Below are positions 26,209-34,246 of a DNA stretch of 64,000 nucleotides, piece by piece (within the stretch, counting starts at the first letter, position 1; every line of letters begins with the position of its first letter). The position numbers and the translations under genes are program-made. The notes under the pieces were generated by a model, which worked only from the letters and a program-made list of their open reading frames with translations, ran no database searches and was not told where the DNA came from. The stretch comes from a bacterium. GTDB lineage: Bacteria; Zixibacteria; MSB-5A5; GN15; FEB-12. The stretch spans positions 372,001 through 436,000 of the forward strand of contig JADJGQ010000003.1 of the NCBI GenBank assembly GCA_016708025.1, in the 5' to 3' direction.

Positions 26209-27452
26209 CAGGCCCCCGATCCCCACAGTACCAACCGTCGACCCGTATGGCGGAATCGTTGTACTGCGCGGCTGAGCCGTGATGACTCCCGGTCCACGAC
26301 GAATCGCATGGACGGCTGCACCGGAGAAATGCGCGTCATCTTACCAATGCGCATCCGGTTCCCTCGCCAGGTGACATGATTCGTGAAGAACGGTCTCCAC
26401 CAGACGAACGCGATCAGAATATCTTTGAGCGGAAATAGCCAGAGCGATGAAAGCGAGACCGATCCTCCAACCACTCGAACGGCCACGATATCAAGCAGCA
26501 CTTTGAGCGCCGTGAAAACAGCCGCCAAAAAAAACGTCATTACCGAAGGATCGACCGCACATGCAAGTAGTACCAGCACGATCGGGTTGCTCACGATTTC
26601 GCCAGTGTAGTGCACGATATTGAGATGTCTGCGCATCAGCCCCCAGCGGAAATGGCGGGCCATGAAGTCGCGGACGCTCCACGTGTCGTTGACATTATTG
26701 ATGGCGTGCATGCAAGTCGCGGTCTCAAGCCCCATCTTGCGGATTTCGCGGCCGATCAATCCATCTTCGAGCAGGAAATCGGCGAACCGCTCAAACCCTC
26801 CCATCCGGGCAATCGTTTCGCGACGCATCAGCATCGACTTTCCGATTGAAACCGGAATATTGGACAGCTTGCTTACCGCCAACGTGCTTGACGCAATGAA
26901 CGAATTCAAATGCAGGTTTTCCAATTTGGCTCCGAGACGCTTGCCGCCAACGCCCCGGATAAGAGAAGTGACCAGCCCGACAGATCGGCTACGCATCTCG
27001 CCGACCAATTCCTTCAGATAACTGGATTCGACTCTGACGTTGCTGTCGCTGATCACCCAGTAGTCATGCGATGCATAGGGAGCCATATTGCAGAGATTGT
27101 TGACTTTGGGATTGTAACCGGTCCGATGTGAATCGATCACCAGTCGAGCCGGAACTTGTGGATAGACGGAGATCAGATCTCGAACGATTTCAACCGCCGG
27201 ATCATCGTCATCATTCACACCAAAGATCAATTCATATCGCGGATAGTCCTGCGTGAAAAAGCTCTCCAGATTGGAACGGAGGTTTTCATCGACCCCTTTG
27301 AGTGGCTTGAAGATCGTGACAGCGGGTGTGAACAATGTACCGGCGCTAGATCGCTTCCGGCGGACCGAGAATATCAGAATAGCCAGTGCCAGAGCTGTGT
27401 AGACCAGCCCGAGCGTCGCCCCGGAGACAAGAAGCAGAGACCAGATATTCAT
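26208..27452 (-). CDS. GT21-like glycosyltransferase (ceramide glucosyltransferase/HpnI type)
   Basis: A 414-residue family-2-fold glycosyltransferase resembling ceramide glucosyltransferase (GT21) and hopanoid-type HpnI. It has an N-terminal membrane helix, TIFKPLKGVDENL, the QDYPRYELIFGVNDDDDPA block with acidic residues, a DSNVRV motif, LLEDGLIG, and the RHFRWGLMRR motif (QxxRW-like) near residue 290, then C-terminal membrane helices. It likely adds a sugar to a membrane lipid at the cytoplasmic face. It is translationally coupled to the metallophosphoesterase and follows the GH1 gene, with 64 bp between. Confidence 0.8.
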   Translation of the reverse strand: MNIWSLLLVSGATLGLVYTALALAILIFSVRRKRSSAGTLFTPAVTIFKPLKGVDENLRSNLESFFTQDYPRYELIFGVNDDDDPAVEIVRDLISVYPQVPARLVIDSHRTGYNPKVNNLCNMAPYASHDYWVISDSNVRVESSYLKELVGEMRSRSVGLVTSLIRGVGGKRLGAKLENLHLNSFIASSTLAVSKLSNIPVSIGKSMLMRRETIARMGGFERFADFLLEDGLIGREIRKMGLETATCMHAINNVNDTWSVRDFMARHFRWGLMRRHLNIVHYTGEIVSNPIVLVLLACAVDPSVMTFFLAAVFTALKVLLDIVAVRVVGGSVSLSSLWLFPLKDILIAFVWWRPFFTNHVTWRGNRMRIGKMTRISPVQPSMRFVVDRESSRLSRAVQRFRHTGRRLVLWGSGA

Positions 27453-27516
27453 AACAGTATCCCGCCTTTCTCAGCCATTGTAACGGCGAGAAACGAGATT
27501 TTATGTTATGGTCTGG

Positions 27517-28827
27517 TTAGATGTCGGAGAGTTCTTGGTGAGTGTCGATATCAGCGTAACTACTTGAAGCTATATGGTTTGCAAAGTACTCACCGCTGGG
27601 CCGGAGAGTTCGTTCTAACCCATTCTCGTAATCGACCTGAAAGAGCCCGAATCGGGCCGATTTCCCGATCAACCACTCGTAGTTGTCCATCAGTGACCAA
27701 TAGTAATACCCCCGAATGTCCATCCCCTCACCCCGGAGCCGTTCGAGGAAACTGAGATGGCGTTCCAGAAACCGGACACGCACGCTGTCATCATCGGTGG
27801 CAATCCCGTTTTCGGTGATGATCAGCGGCTTCTCAGTAAACCGGAGCCACCGGCAACACTTATATAGCCCTCGCGGATAGATCTCCCAGCCCAGATCGGA
27901 CAAGCCATGTTTTGATCGCGGCACAAACAGCATATCGAATGGCCTGAACGGCCGAAGTCGGAATCGGACATGCATCCGGTAGTAGTAATTGACCCCCCAG
28001 AAATCGATTCGGTTATCCAGCGAGACTGGTTCGTCATAGTTCAGAATGAGCGGCAATGAGTAGTTGAGCCGATTCGTGACAAATGCCTTTGGGATCAGGA
28101 GATTGTAGAAACGGTGCAGCCGGCGCTTCATCTCGCTGTCAAACAGATTCCCTTTTCGCGCAGCGCGAAAAGCAATCATGTTGTGGGCGATCCCAACCTG
28201 GGTCGATGGATACCGTTCCTTGATCATGTCAAATACCTGGCGGTGCGCCAGCAACATGTTCCTGAGGCCGTGCATCAGCTTTCGGAGATCCCGCTCGCCC
28301 GGTGGGAACTTTGCATCGCCATACCCGGCCAGAAGCCAGACCAACGGTTCATTGAAGGTCACCACGTGCGAAACTCGATCAAGGAGCCTGGTGCAAACGC
28401 GTTCCGCAAATCGAACAAACGTATCCTGCGAAGTCACACTGTGCCAGGGAGAGTACTCATGAAACCAGGCCGGGTGGGTGAAATGATGCAATGTCAGCAT
28501 CGGGCTTATGCCCAGTTCCAGCAGATGATCGATCATCCGGGAGTACTGATCAAAGGCGGCCTCGTTGAATCTCCCCGGCTCCGGCTCCAGACGCGCCCAC
28601 TCGACTGAAAAGCGATAGCTATTTAATCCTAATGACTTAAGCAGCCCGAAATCATCCCGCCAGCGATTCCAGTGATCTACCGCAATCCCGACCCGCGGGT
28701 CAAGACTGGCTGTTCGAAAACGGCCCGCCTGCTCCCATGCGGTCATGTCGTTCTCGATCCCCCCTTCAATTTGAAATGCGGAGGATGCCGCCCCCCAAAG
28801 GAACGGCTGTTTGGATTCGATTGTCAT
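27517..28827 (-). CDS. GH1 family beta-glucosidase
   Basis: A 436-residue glycoside hydrolase family 1 enzyme. It opens with FLWGAASSAFQIEGG; the acid/base glutamate is in VTFNEPLVW and the nucleophile in ITENGIAT; the final part has RGYYYWSLMDNYEW and an FGLFQVDYEN stretch, all standard. There is no signal peptide, so it is cytoplasmic. ATG 28827 is taken as the start because the conserved barrel begins eight residues later; the ORF could extend 13 codons. It may trim or recycle a glucolipid or disaccharide made by the neighbouring glycosyltransferase, which is inference. Confidence 0.88.
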   Translation of the reverse strand: MTIESKQPFLWGAASSAFQIEGGIENDMTAWEQAGRFRTASLDPRVGIAVDHWNRWRDDFGLLKSLGLNSYRFSVEWARLEPEPGRFNEAAFDQYSRMIDHLLELGISPMLTLHHFTHPAWFHEYSPWHSVTSQDTFVRFAERVCTRLLDRVSHVVTFNEPLVWLLAGYGDAKFPPGERDLRKLMHGLRNMLLAHRQVFDMIKERYPSTQVGIAHNMIAFRAARKGNLFDSEMKRRLHRFYNLLIPKAFVTNRLNYSLPLILNYDEPVSLDNRIDFWGVNYYYRMHVRFRLRPFRPFDMLFVPRSKHGLSDLGWEIYPRGLYKCCRWLRFTEKPLIITENGIATDDDSVRVRFLERHLSFLERLRGEGMDIRGYYYWSLMDNYEWLIGKSARFGLFQVDYENGLERTLRPSGEYFANHIASSSYADIDTHQELSDI

Positions 28828-29178
28828 GGGGGCGAAGATACACTTTGTAGGCGCTCTGTCAAACACCCCGAGTCAATGCCAAACCCTTCAAGAATGAATG
28901 CACTTGGCGGACAGTCATGCCGCTGTTTCCTTCGCCCAGTCATAGTGCGACAACTTGCCACTCCATCTCTTCACTACCGGTATAGAGAGTCGCTGACCAA
29001 AATCAATTGGCACACGTACGACAATTCGCACTGAGTTGAAATTGGCACTGTCCAGTTGGCATGTTCTTGCGTTTCATTCGACTGGCCAGCGGAACTTTAT
29101 TGTTGGAGATGATGGACTCGTATAGTACATTCTCCGAGTATCCGTATCATACCAACTGACTTGCGGGATATCGAAAAC
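28828..29178. other. 350-bp intergenic region
   Basis: It lies between divergent GH1 and sigma-factor genes. Three direct occurrences of a TTGGCA motif (near 29008, 29040 and 29056) fall upstream of the sigma factor, but no standard promoter could be assigned. Confidence 0.4.
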
Positions 29179-29739
29179 GTGACAATTCCTGCCCACATCA
29201 CGCAGCTTCTGTCGTCGATTCGACAGGGAAACCAAAGAGCCGTCGACTCCTTGCTCCCTCTTGTGTACGATCGACTTCGCTCGTTGGCCAGAGCTCAATT
29301 GGCGTCTGAGCGGGCCGGACATACCCTGAACGCTACCGCCTTGGTTCACGAATCATATCTCAACCTGATCGGTCAGACCAAAATGTCCTGGGAGAGCAGA
29401 GCGCACTTCTACGCGATCGCCGCACAGGCGATGCGCCGGATCCTGATCGACTACGCTCGTCGACGTATGGCCAAAAAACGTGGCGGCCAAAGTCCGTTTG
29501 TGACTTTCGACGATTCGCTTATCGGCGGTGATCAACGCGCGGAAGAGGTCGTGGCTCTTGACGCCGCGCTGGTCAAGTTACGCGAATTGAGCGAGCGACA
29601 AAGTCAGGTAGTCGAGTACCGCTTTTTCGGCGGGCTAACCCATGAAGAGATCGCCGAGGTGCTAAGTATTTCGGTCCCCACTGTCCGGCGTGACTGGCGG
29701 ATCGCCAAAGCCTGGTTAGCCAATGAACTTCGGAACTGA
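29179..29739 (+). CDS. ECF-type RNA polymerase sigma factor (TIGR02999-like)
   Basis: A 186-residue extracytoplasmic-function sigma factor of the group usually paired with Ser/Thr kinases. Region 2 contains LVHESYLNLIGQ, WESRAHFYAIAAQAMRRILIDYARRR; region 4 contains LSERQSQVVEYRFFGG and the LTHEEIAEVLSISVPTVRRDW helix-turn-helix. GTG 29179 is favoured by alignment to the family's usual N-terminus; TTG 29161 is an alternative. It ends 18 bp before the kinase gene. In this group, control is thought to come through the partner kinase rather than an anti-sigma factor. Confidence 0.88.
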   Translation: MTIPAHITQLLSSIRQGNQRAVDSLLPLVYDRLRSLARAQLASERAGHTLNATALVHESYLNLIGQTKMSWESRAHFYAIAAQAMRRILIDYARRRMAKKRGGQSPFVTFDDSLIGGDQRAEEVVALDAALVKLRELSERQSQVVEYRFFGGLTHEEIAEVLSISVPTVRRDWRIAKAWLANELRN

Positions 29740-29757
29740 GAATGAAATAGAGTGACC

Positions 29758-32292
29758 ATGCTGCCTGACCGATGGAAACGCATCCAGGAGATATTTGAGC
29801 TTGCTCTCGATGCAGCCCCGGAGGATCGCGATGCGGTCGTTCGACGTGCCTGTCAGGATGACAACGCCATGTACGCCGAAGTAATGGCGCTGTTGGCGGC
29901 CGATGCCGAGGGGCACCCGATGCTCGACCGTGAAACTCCATTCAATCTGCCCCAGGAAGATCCGCAATTGATCGGGACGCAGATCGGTTCCTATCGACTG
30001 ATCGCCGCGCTTGGCGAAGGGGGGATGGGAGCAGTCTATCTGGCTGATCGCGTCGATGGACAATTCGAGCAGCGTGTCGCCATCAAAGTCGTTCAACCCT
30101 CTCTGCGCACGAAAGTCATCCTGCGCCGATTCCAGCAGGAAAGACAGATCCTCGCTCACCTTAATCACCCCAACATTGCGAGACTTCTTGACGGTGGCTT
30201 GACGCCTGATGGCCGCCCGTATTTTGTGATGGAGTATGTTGATGGTGTGCCGATCGATCAGTATTGCCAAACTCGCGGACTTTCACTGGCAGAAAAGCTA
30301 CGGCTGATCCTCCAGGCATGTGAAGCGGTTGAGTTTGCGCACAGCAACCTGGTAATTCACCGGGATCTGAAACCTGCGAACATTCTGGTCGACCAGGACG
30401 GTCGAGTTAAAGTGATCGACTTTGGCATCGCCAAAGTACTGGCGGAATCCGCGGATGTCGACATGAGTGTTGATTTGACGCAAACCGGATTCCGCGCGAT
30501 GACCCCACGATATGCCTCACCCGAACAGGTACGAAATCAGCCCATCACTACCGCCAGTGATGTTTATTCGCTGGGGGTTGTGCTGTACGAACTACTGACT
30601 GGCCGATATCCATATAAAACCTCGATGGATTCCGGACCCGAATTGGAACAGGCGGTTGTGACTCAGGAGCCAGAACGGCCATCCAGTGTTGTCCTTCGCC
30701 CTGCGCGAAAGGAACTTTCCCCGATCGGAGACCAGATCTCAACCAAGAAACTCCAGCGTCAGCTTCGCGGTGACCTCGACACCATCTGCATGGCCGCGTT
30801 ACGCAAAGATCTGACAAGGCGGTATCAGACCGCTCGCCAATTGACAGATGACATTCGCCGCTATTTGGATGGATGGCCGATCGAGGCCCGCATGGACTCC
30901 GTCCCGTATATGGTGGGCAAGTTTGTGCGCAGACATCGACCGATCGTCTTCGCCTCAATTCTGGCAATCGTAGCCATCGCGGTGACGATCGGCTTCTATA
31001 CCAATCGACTTGCCAGCGAGCGCGACAAAGCTCGTCTTGAAGCACGGAAATCCCGGGAGATCGCCAAATTCCTCACCGGCATCTTTGAAGTATCCGACCC
31101 GAATGAATCGCGCGGTACCGATGTAACCGCCAGGGAACTGCTCGATACCGCCATCACTCGACTCCGCACCGAGTTGAAAAATCAGCCGGCCGTAAAGGCG
31201 ATGCTGCTTCGGCTGGCTGCTGACATTCTGTATAACCTCGGCCACATCCCCCAGTCGCGTGAGTTGGCATTCGAATCGGCCGAATTAAATCGAATCACCT
31301 TCGGGGAACACAATCTTGAGTATGCCGACAATCTGCTGCAGTTGACGCTCATCCTTGATGACGCCGGCGAACGTGACTCCGCTTTGTCCGTTGCGCGAAA
31401 AGCGTTAAGTATTGTCAGAGACATTTATCCCGATCGAGACACCAACGTGGCCAACATGCAGGTCAGTCTGGGACACGTGTACCGACATCTTGGTAACTTT
31501 GATTCTGCTGAAGTTTACTATCGAGCAGGCCTGGAGACTCAGCGTGAACTCGAGGGAGATACCGCAACCGCCGTCGGAAACACACTCAATCATCTTGGAA
31601 GACTCTACTATCAGCGCGGAGAATATGCCAAAGCCGAACCAATCGTCCGCGAGGCAATTGCCACACTCATCAATGTCTTTGGACGTGAAGACCATTTTGA
31701 AGTGATCGCTTCCAGGGGAAATCTTGGAGCTATCCTCATGGCGCAGGAGCGCTATGCCGAAGCTGAATCCGTTTTTGTACGCAATCGCGCCCTGCTCGCC
31801 AGTATGGTTGGGACCGACCACACCTATTACGGCGGAATGACCACCCAGTTGGCCAGTGCAGTGTATATGCAAGGGCGTATCGAAGAGGCACATGCGCTCT
31901 ATCTTGAGGCCCTGGATCTGGCGCGAAAGTACCTGCCGGAAGAACACCAGGGATATATCTCTGTGCTTCTTGGATTGGGACGGCTTCTCACCGAACACGG
32001 GGACTTCCGCGATGCCGAGCCTTTTCTTCGACAGGCGCTGTCGATTCGACTGCGCACACTCCCGGCTGGTCACTGGCACATCGCGGGAGCCCAATCCTCG
32101 TTGGCTGATTGCCTCCGCAAGGCGAAAAGATTCGAGGAAGGTGCACCATTGGCACTTGAAGCTTACACCACTCTGATGGCAAATTTCGGATCAGACGACC
32201 CTCGCACCACTGGTGTACGAAAGAAACTCGAGTTGCTCTACAGCGATTGGGGAAAACCTATTCCTGAACTGGATTCTGTTCCTGCTTCGTGA
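29758..32292 (+). CDS. Membrane Ser/Thr protein kinase with C-terminal TPRs, sigma-factor partner
   Basis: An 844-residue Hanks-type kinase. An N-terminal helical region (1-70) resembles the segment present in ECF-associated kinases. The kinase domain covers about 78-370 with GEGGMG, AIKVV (ATP Lys about 110), HRDLKPAN and DFG, all intact. A membrane helix lies at about 395-415, and the rest is a TPR array (about 470-830, repeats such as RLYYQRGEYAKAEPIVREAI). It starts 18 bp after the sigma-factor gene and is probably its phospho-regulator. It is unrelated in its sensor part to the kinase at 11.8 kb. GTG 29752 is an alternative start. Confidence 0.9.
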   Translation: MLPDRWKRIQEIFELALDAAPEDRDAVVRRACQDDNAMYAEVMALLAADAEGHPMLDRETPFNLPQEDPQLIGTQIGSYRLIAALGEGGMGAVYLADRVDGQFEQRVAIKVVQPSLRTKVILRRFQQERQILAHLNHPNIARLLDGGLTPDGRPYFVMEYVDGVPIDQYCQTRGLSLAEKLRLILQACEAVEFAHSNLVIHRDLKPANILVDQDGRVKVIDFGIAKVLAESADVDMSVDLTQTGFRAMTPRYASPEQVRNQPITTASDVYSLGVVLYELLTGRYPYKTSMDSGPELEQAVVTQEPERPSSVVLRPARKELSPIGDQISTKKLQRQLRGDLDTICMAALRKDLTRRYQTARQLTDDIRRYLDGWPIEARMDSVPYMVGKFVRRHRPIVFASILAIVAIAVTIGFYTNRLASERDKARLEARKSREIAKFLTGIFEVSDPNESRGTDVTARELLDTAITRLRTELKNQPAVKAMLLRLAADILYNLGHIPQSRELAFESAELNRITFGEHNLEYADNLLQLTLILDDAGERDSALSVARKALSIVRDIYPDRDTNVANMQVSLGHVYRHLGNFDSAEVYYRAGLETQRELEGDTATAVGNTLNHLGRLYYQRGEYAKAEPIVREAIATLINVFGREDHFEVIASRGNLGAILMAQERYAEAESVFVRNRALLASMVGTDHTYYGGMTTQLASAVYMQGRIEEAHALYLEALDLARKYLPEEHQGYISVLLGLGRLLTEHGDFRDAEPFLRQALSIRLRTLPAGHWHIAGAQSSLADCLRKAKRFEEGAPLALEAYTTLMANFGSDDPRTTGVRKKLELLYSDWGKPIPELDSVPAS

Positions 32293-32297
32293 ACATA

Positions 32298-32330
32298 CGG
32301 GCGGGCCTCCCTGGTCCCGCCCGCTTGGTT
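32298..32330 (+). terminator. Terminator between convergent genes
   Basis: A perfect eight-base stem CGGGCGGG/CCCGCCCG with a ten-base loop begins 6 bp after the kinase stop and is followed by CTTGGTTCTT. It may act on both strands, since the cytolysin-like gene ends 18 bp further on. Confidence 0.6.
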
Positions 32331-32340
32331 CTTCGCATCC

Positions 32341-34182
32341 CTATAACGCGTATTTGGTCAAAAGCGACGAAACAATCACCTCTCGCTCATCCTGAGTGAC
32401 TGCGTGCGCGTATGCCCGGATCTCCGCCATCAACAGCGGATTGCCGTTCTGCGAACCAAGTCGCGCTCCCAGATATGAGATCAATGCGCTGGTCTTGCTG
32501 CCGTCCGTTCCCGCCGGAGTTGGGTCGTTGTTTACCCAGATCGACATTCCCTCACTCTGACTGAACCGGATAGTCACCACATTCCACAGATCAAGTGAGG
32601 CCGGCGAGATGGCATCCATGGTATAGTTCTGGTGCGACATCGTAAATCGGATGTTATCCCGGAAGCCCGCGGAGAGACTGGTTAACTGGCTTGTTCCGGT
32701 CCCGAAAAGAAACATTTCAGGATAGCTGATTGCTAACGCAGGAAGTCGTACCACTGCAAAGACGGTATAGTCAGATCCGGAAAATTTCACACCGGGGAAC
32801 TGGAATTTCCCATCTACGGTTGTCAATCCACCGCGGAATCGCATGGCTGGGAGTTGCCCTCCCTTCAGTTGTGCCGCAAGATATTCGGCACCGTAAGCTT
32901 TGCTGGGTGGCACGGCGTTGTGCGTGGTATCTCCGAACGCATTGAGGAGTTTGCTGATATACCCGCTGTTGGCCCCGGTCCCTCGAACAAAATAGCGAGA
33001 ATCATCCAGCCTATACCAAAGGATCGGATTCGGAATTGTCTCACTGATCATCACGCACTGATTGACATCATACTCGGTGGCCAGCCCGATCTTGACAATT
33101 TGTGATGGGTTCGCCAGGCTGCGTACAACATACGAAAGCGGGACGCCGGTGTTGATCATCCCGCCCTGCGCCAGAAACTGCTTGAGTGTGTTGAAATCGG
33201 TCGTGATCGCCGAGATGGCGGCCGAAGACTCGCCCCCCATGGCAAATGCCTTCACCCGAACATTCTCCAGGTCTTTCAGGTACGTCGCGTTCGCGTCAAG
33301 CGAACCACCCACCGTCGCGGCATTGAAAGATGCATCAATGGAGGCTGACATTTTCGTCAGTGAAGAAGTTGACTCAATCAATAGATAGAATATTCGTCCG
33401 TAGGTGACTGAAGAGATGAATGCGGCCGGATTCCCTGAACTGATGTATGGAGCCAGATCGGCAGGCGTGACCGTCGGATCAAAGATCTCATCGACCGAGG
33501 TCGGCAACTGATAGGCCATGGTGAAATATGATTGGACAAGGCGAACTACGTAGCGATTGTATTCTCGGTCCTGGCTGAAAGAGAGCGAAGTTCCCAATTC
33601 GCCCGTCAAATTCTCCACCCGCACGTTTAGGGAGAGCGCCAGTTGCTCGCGGGAACTGACTGATTCGTAATTGAATGAGAAACGCGCGGGGATAGTGTTG
33701 GAAGCCCTGGCGATGATATCATTCTGAGCTTCGGTGACATTGGCCAGATCCACCACCGGGATTGTTTCACTGGCCGATGGTGAGCCATTGAGGATCGTCA
33801 TGACGATCGTCCCTCCGGCCCGCTTCACCGGTATCGGCGCCGGAGTCGCGCTGGTCAGACTGTTCCCCTGAAGCAAATTCCCCGGCCAGACAACTTCGGA
33901 CAATGGATCGAATGTAGGGAAGTTATCCGGCGCCTCAACCACAGAATAGCGAGTCGTGGTGCAGAAGTACTGCTCGTTGTTCATGGTCTCGATGACGGTA
34001 TCAGAACTGACAATTTCGTTCTTTTCCTGAACCGGAGCAAACGTCCCCCCCGCATTTATCGCGTTCTGAAACTGGCTATTGGTAGTCGGCGATTTGGTGG
34101 GGCTGTCCTTAGAGCAGCCGCCTCCCAACATCACACTCAGCAGTATCACTGCGAGTAGTGAGAGTGATTTCTTAATCTGCAT
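32341..34182 (-). CDS. Lipoprotein with cholesterol-dependent-cytolysin-like core and C-terminal LamG-like domain
   Basis: 613 residues. The signal peptide ends in GGGC (Cys23), so it is an exported lipoprotein. Residues about 95-375 match domains 1-3 of thiol-activated/cholesterol-dependent cytolysins: VVWPGNLLQGNSL (the 'xPGALxL' start), TIPARFSFNYESVSSREQL, AAFISSVTYGRIFYLLIEST (255-271; cf. YVSSVAYGR), KAFAMGGESS (the conserved Gly-Gly hinge), FNTLKQFLAQG and PLSYVVRSL followed by a T-E-Y. Domain 4 with its tryptophan undecapeptide is absent; instead residues about 385-613 form a LamG/concanavalin-like beta sandwich (ILWYRLDDS ... FPGVKFSGSDYTVFAVVRL ... EIRAYAHAVTQDEREVI). It follows the Gly-rich lipoprotein gene by 64 bp, with an AAAGGA site. 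Pore formation is inferred from family, not shown. Confidence 0.75.
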   Translation of the reverse strand: MQIKKSLSLLAVILLSVMLGGGCSKDSPTKSPTTNSQFQNAINAGGTFAPVQEKNEIVSSDTVIETMNNEQYFCTTTRYSVVEAPDNFPTFDPLSEVVWPGNLLQGNSLTSATPAPIPVKRAGGTIVMTILNGSPSASETIPVVDLANVTEAQNDIIARASNTIPARFSFNYESVSSREQLALSLNVRVENLTGELGTSLSFSQDREYNRYVVRLVQSYFTMAYQLPTSVDEIFDPTVTPADLAPYISSGNPAAFISSVTYGRIFYLLIESTSSLTKMSASIDASFNAATVGGSLDANATYLKDLENVRVKAFAMGGESSAAISAITTDFNTLKQFLAQGGMINTGVPLSYVVRSLANPSQIVKIGLATEYDVNQCVMISETIPNPILWYRLDDSRYFVRGTGANSGYISKLLNAFGDTTHNAVPPSKAYGAEYLAAQLKGGQLPAMRFRGGLTTVDGKFQFPGVKFSGSDYTVFAVVRLPALAISYPEMFLFGTGTSQLTSLSAGFRDNIRFTMSHQNYTMDAISPASLDLWNVVTIRFSQSEGMSIWVNNDPTPAGTDGSKTSALISYLGARLGSQNGNPLLMAEIRAYAHAVTQDEREVIVSSLLTKYAL

Positions 34183-34246
34183 GTCTCTATTCCTTTCAAA
34201 CCGGAGTCGTAGGTGAACGCAACAACTCCGGCATGTATTTATTGGT

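Noticed and set aside
29055..29075. Possible sigma-54 promoter (TTGGCATG-TTCT-TGC) before the sigma-factor gene
   Set aside because: The GG to GC spacing is nine bases rather than ten and no enhancer-binding regulator is nearby.
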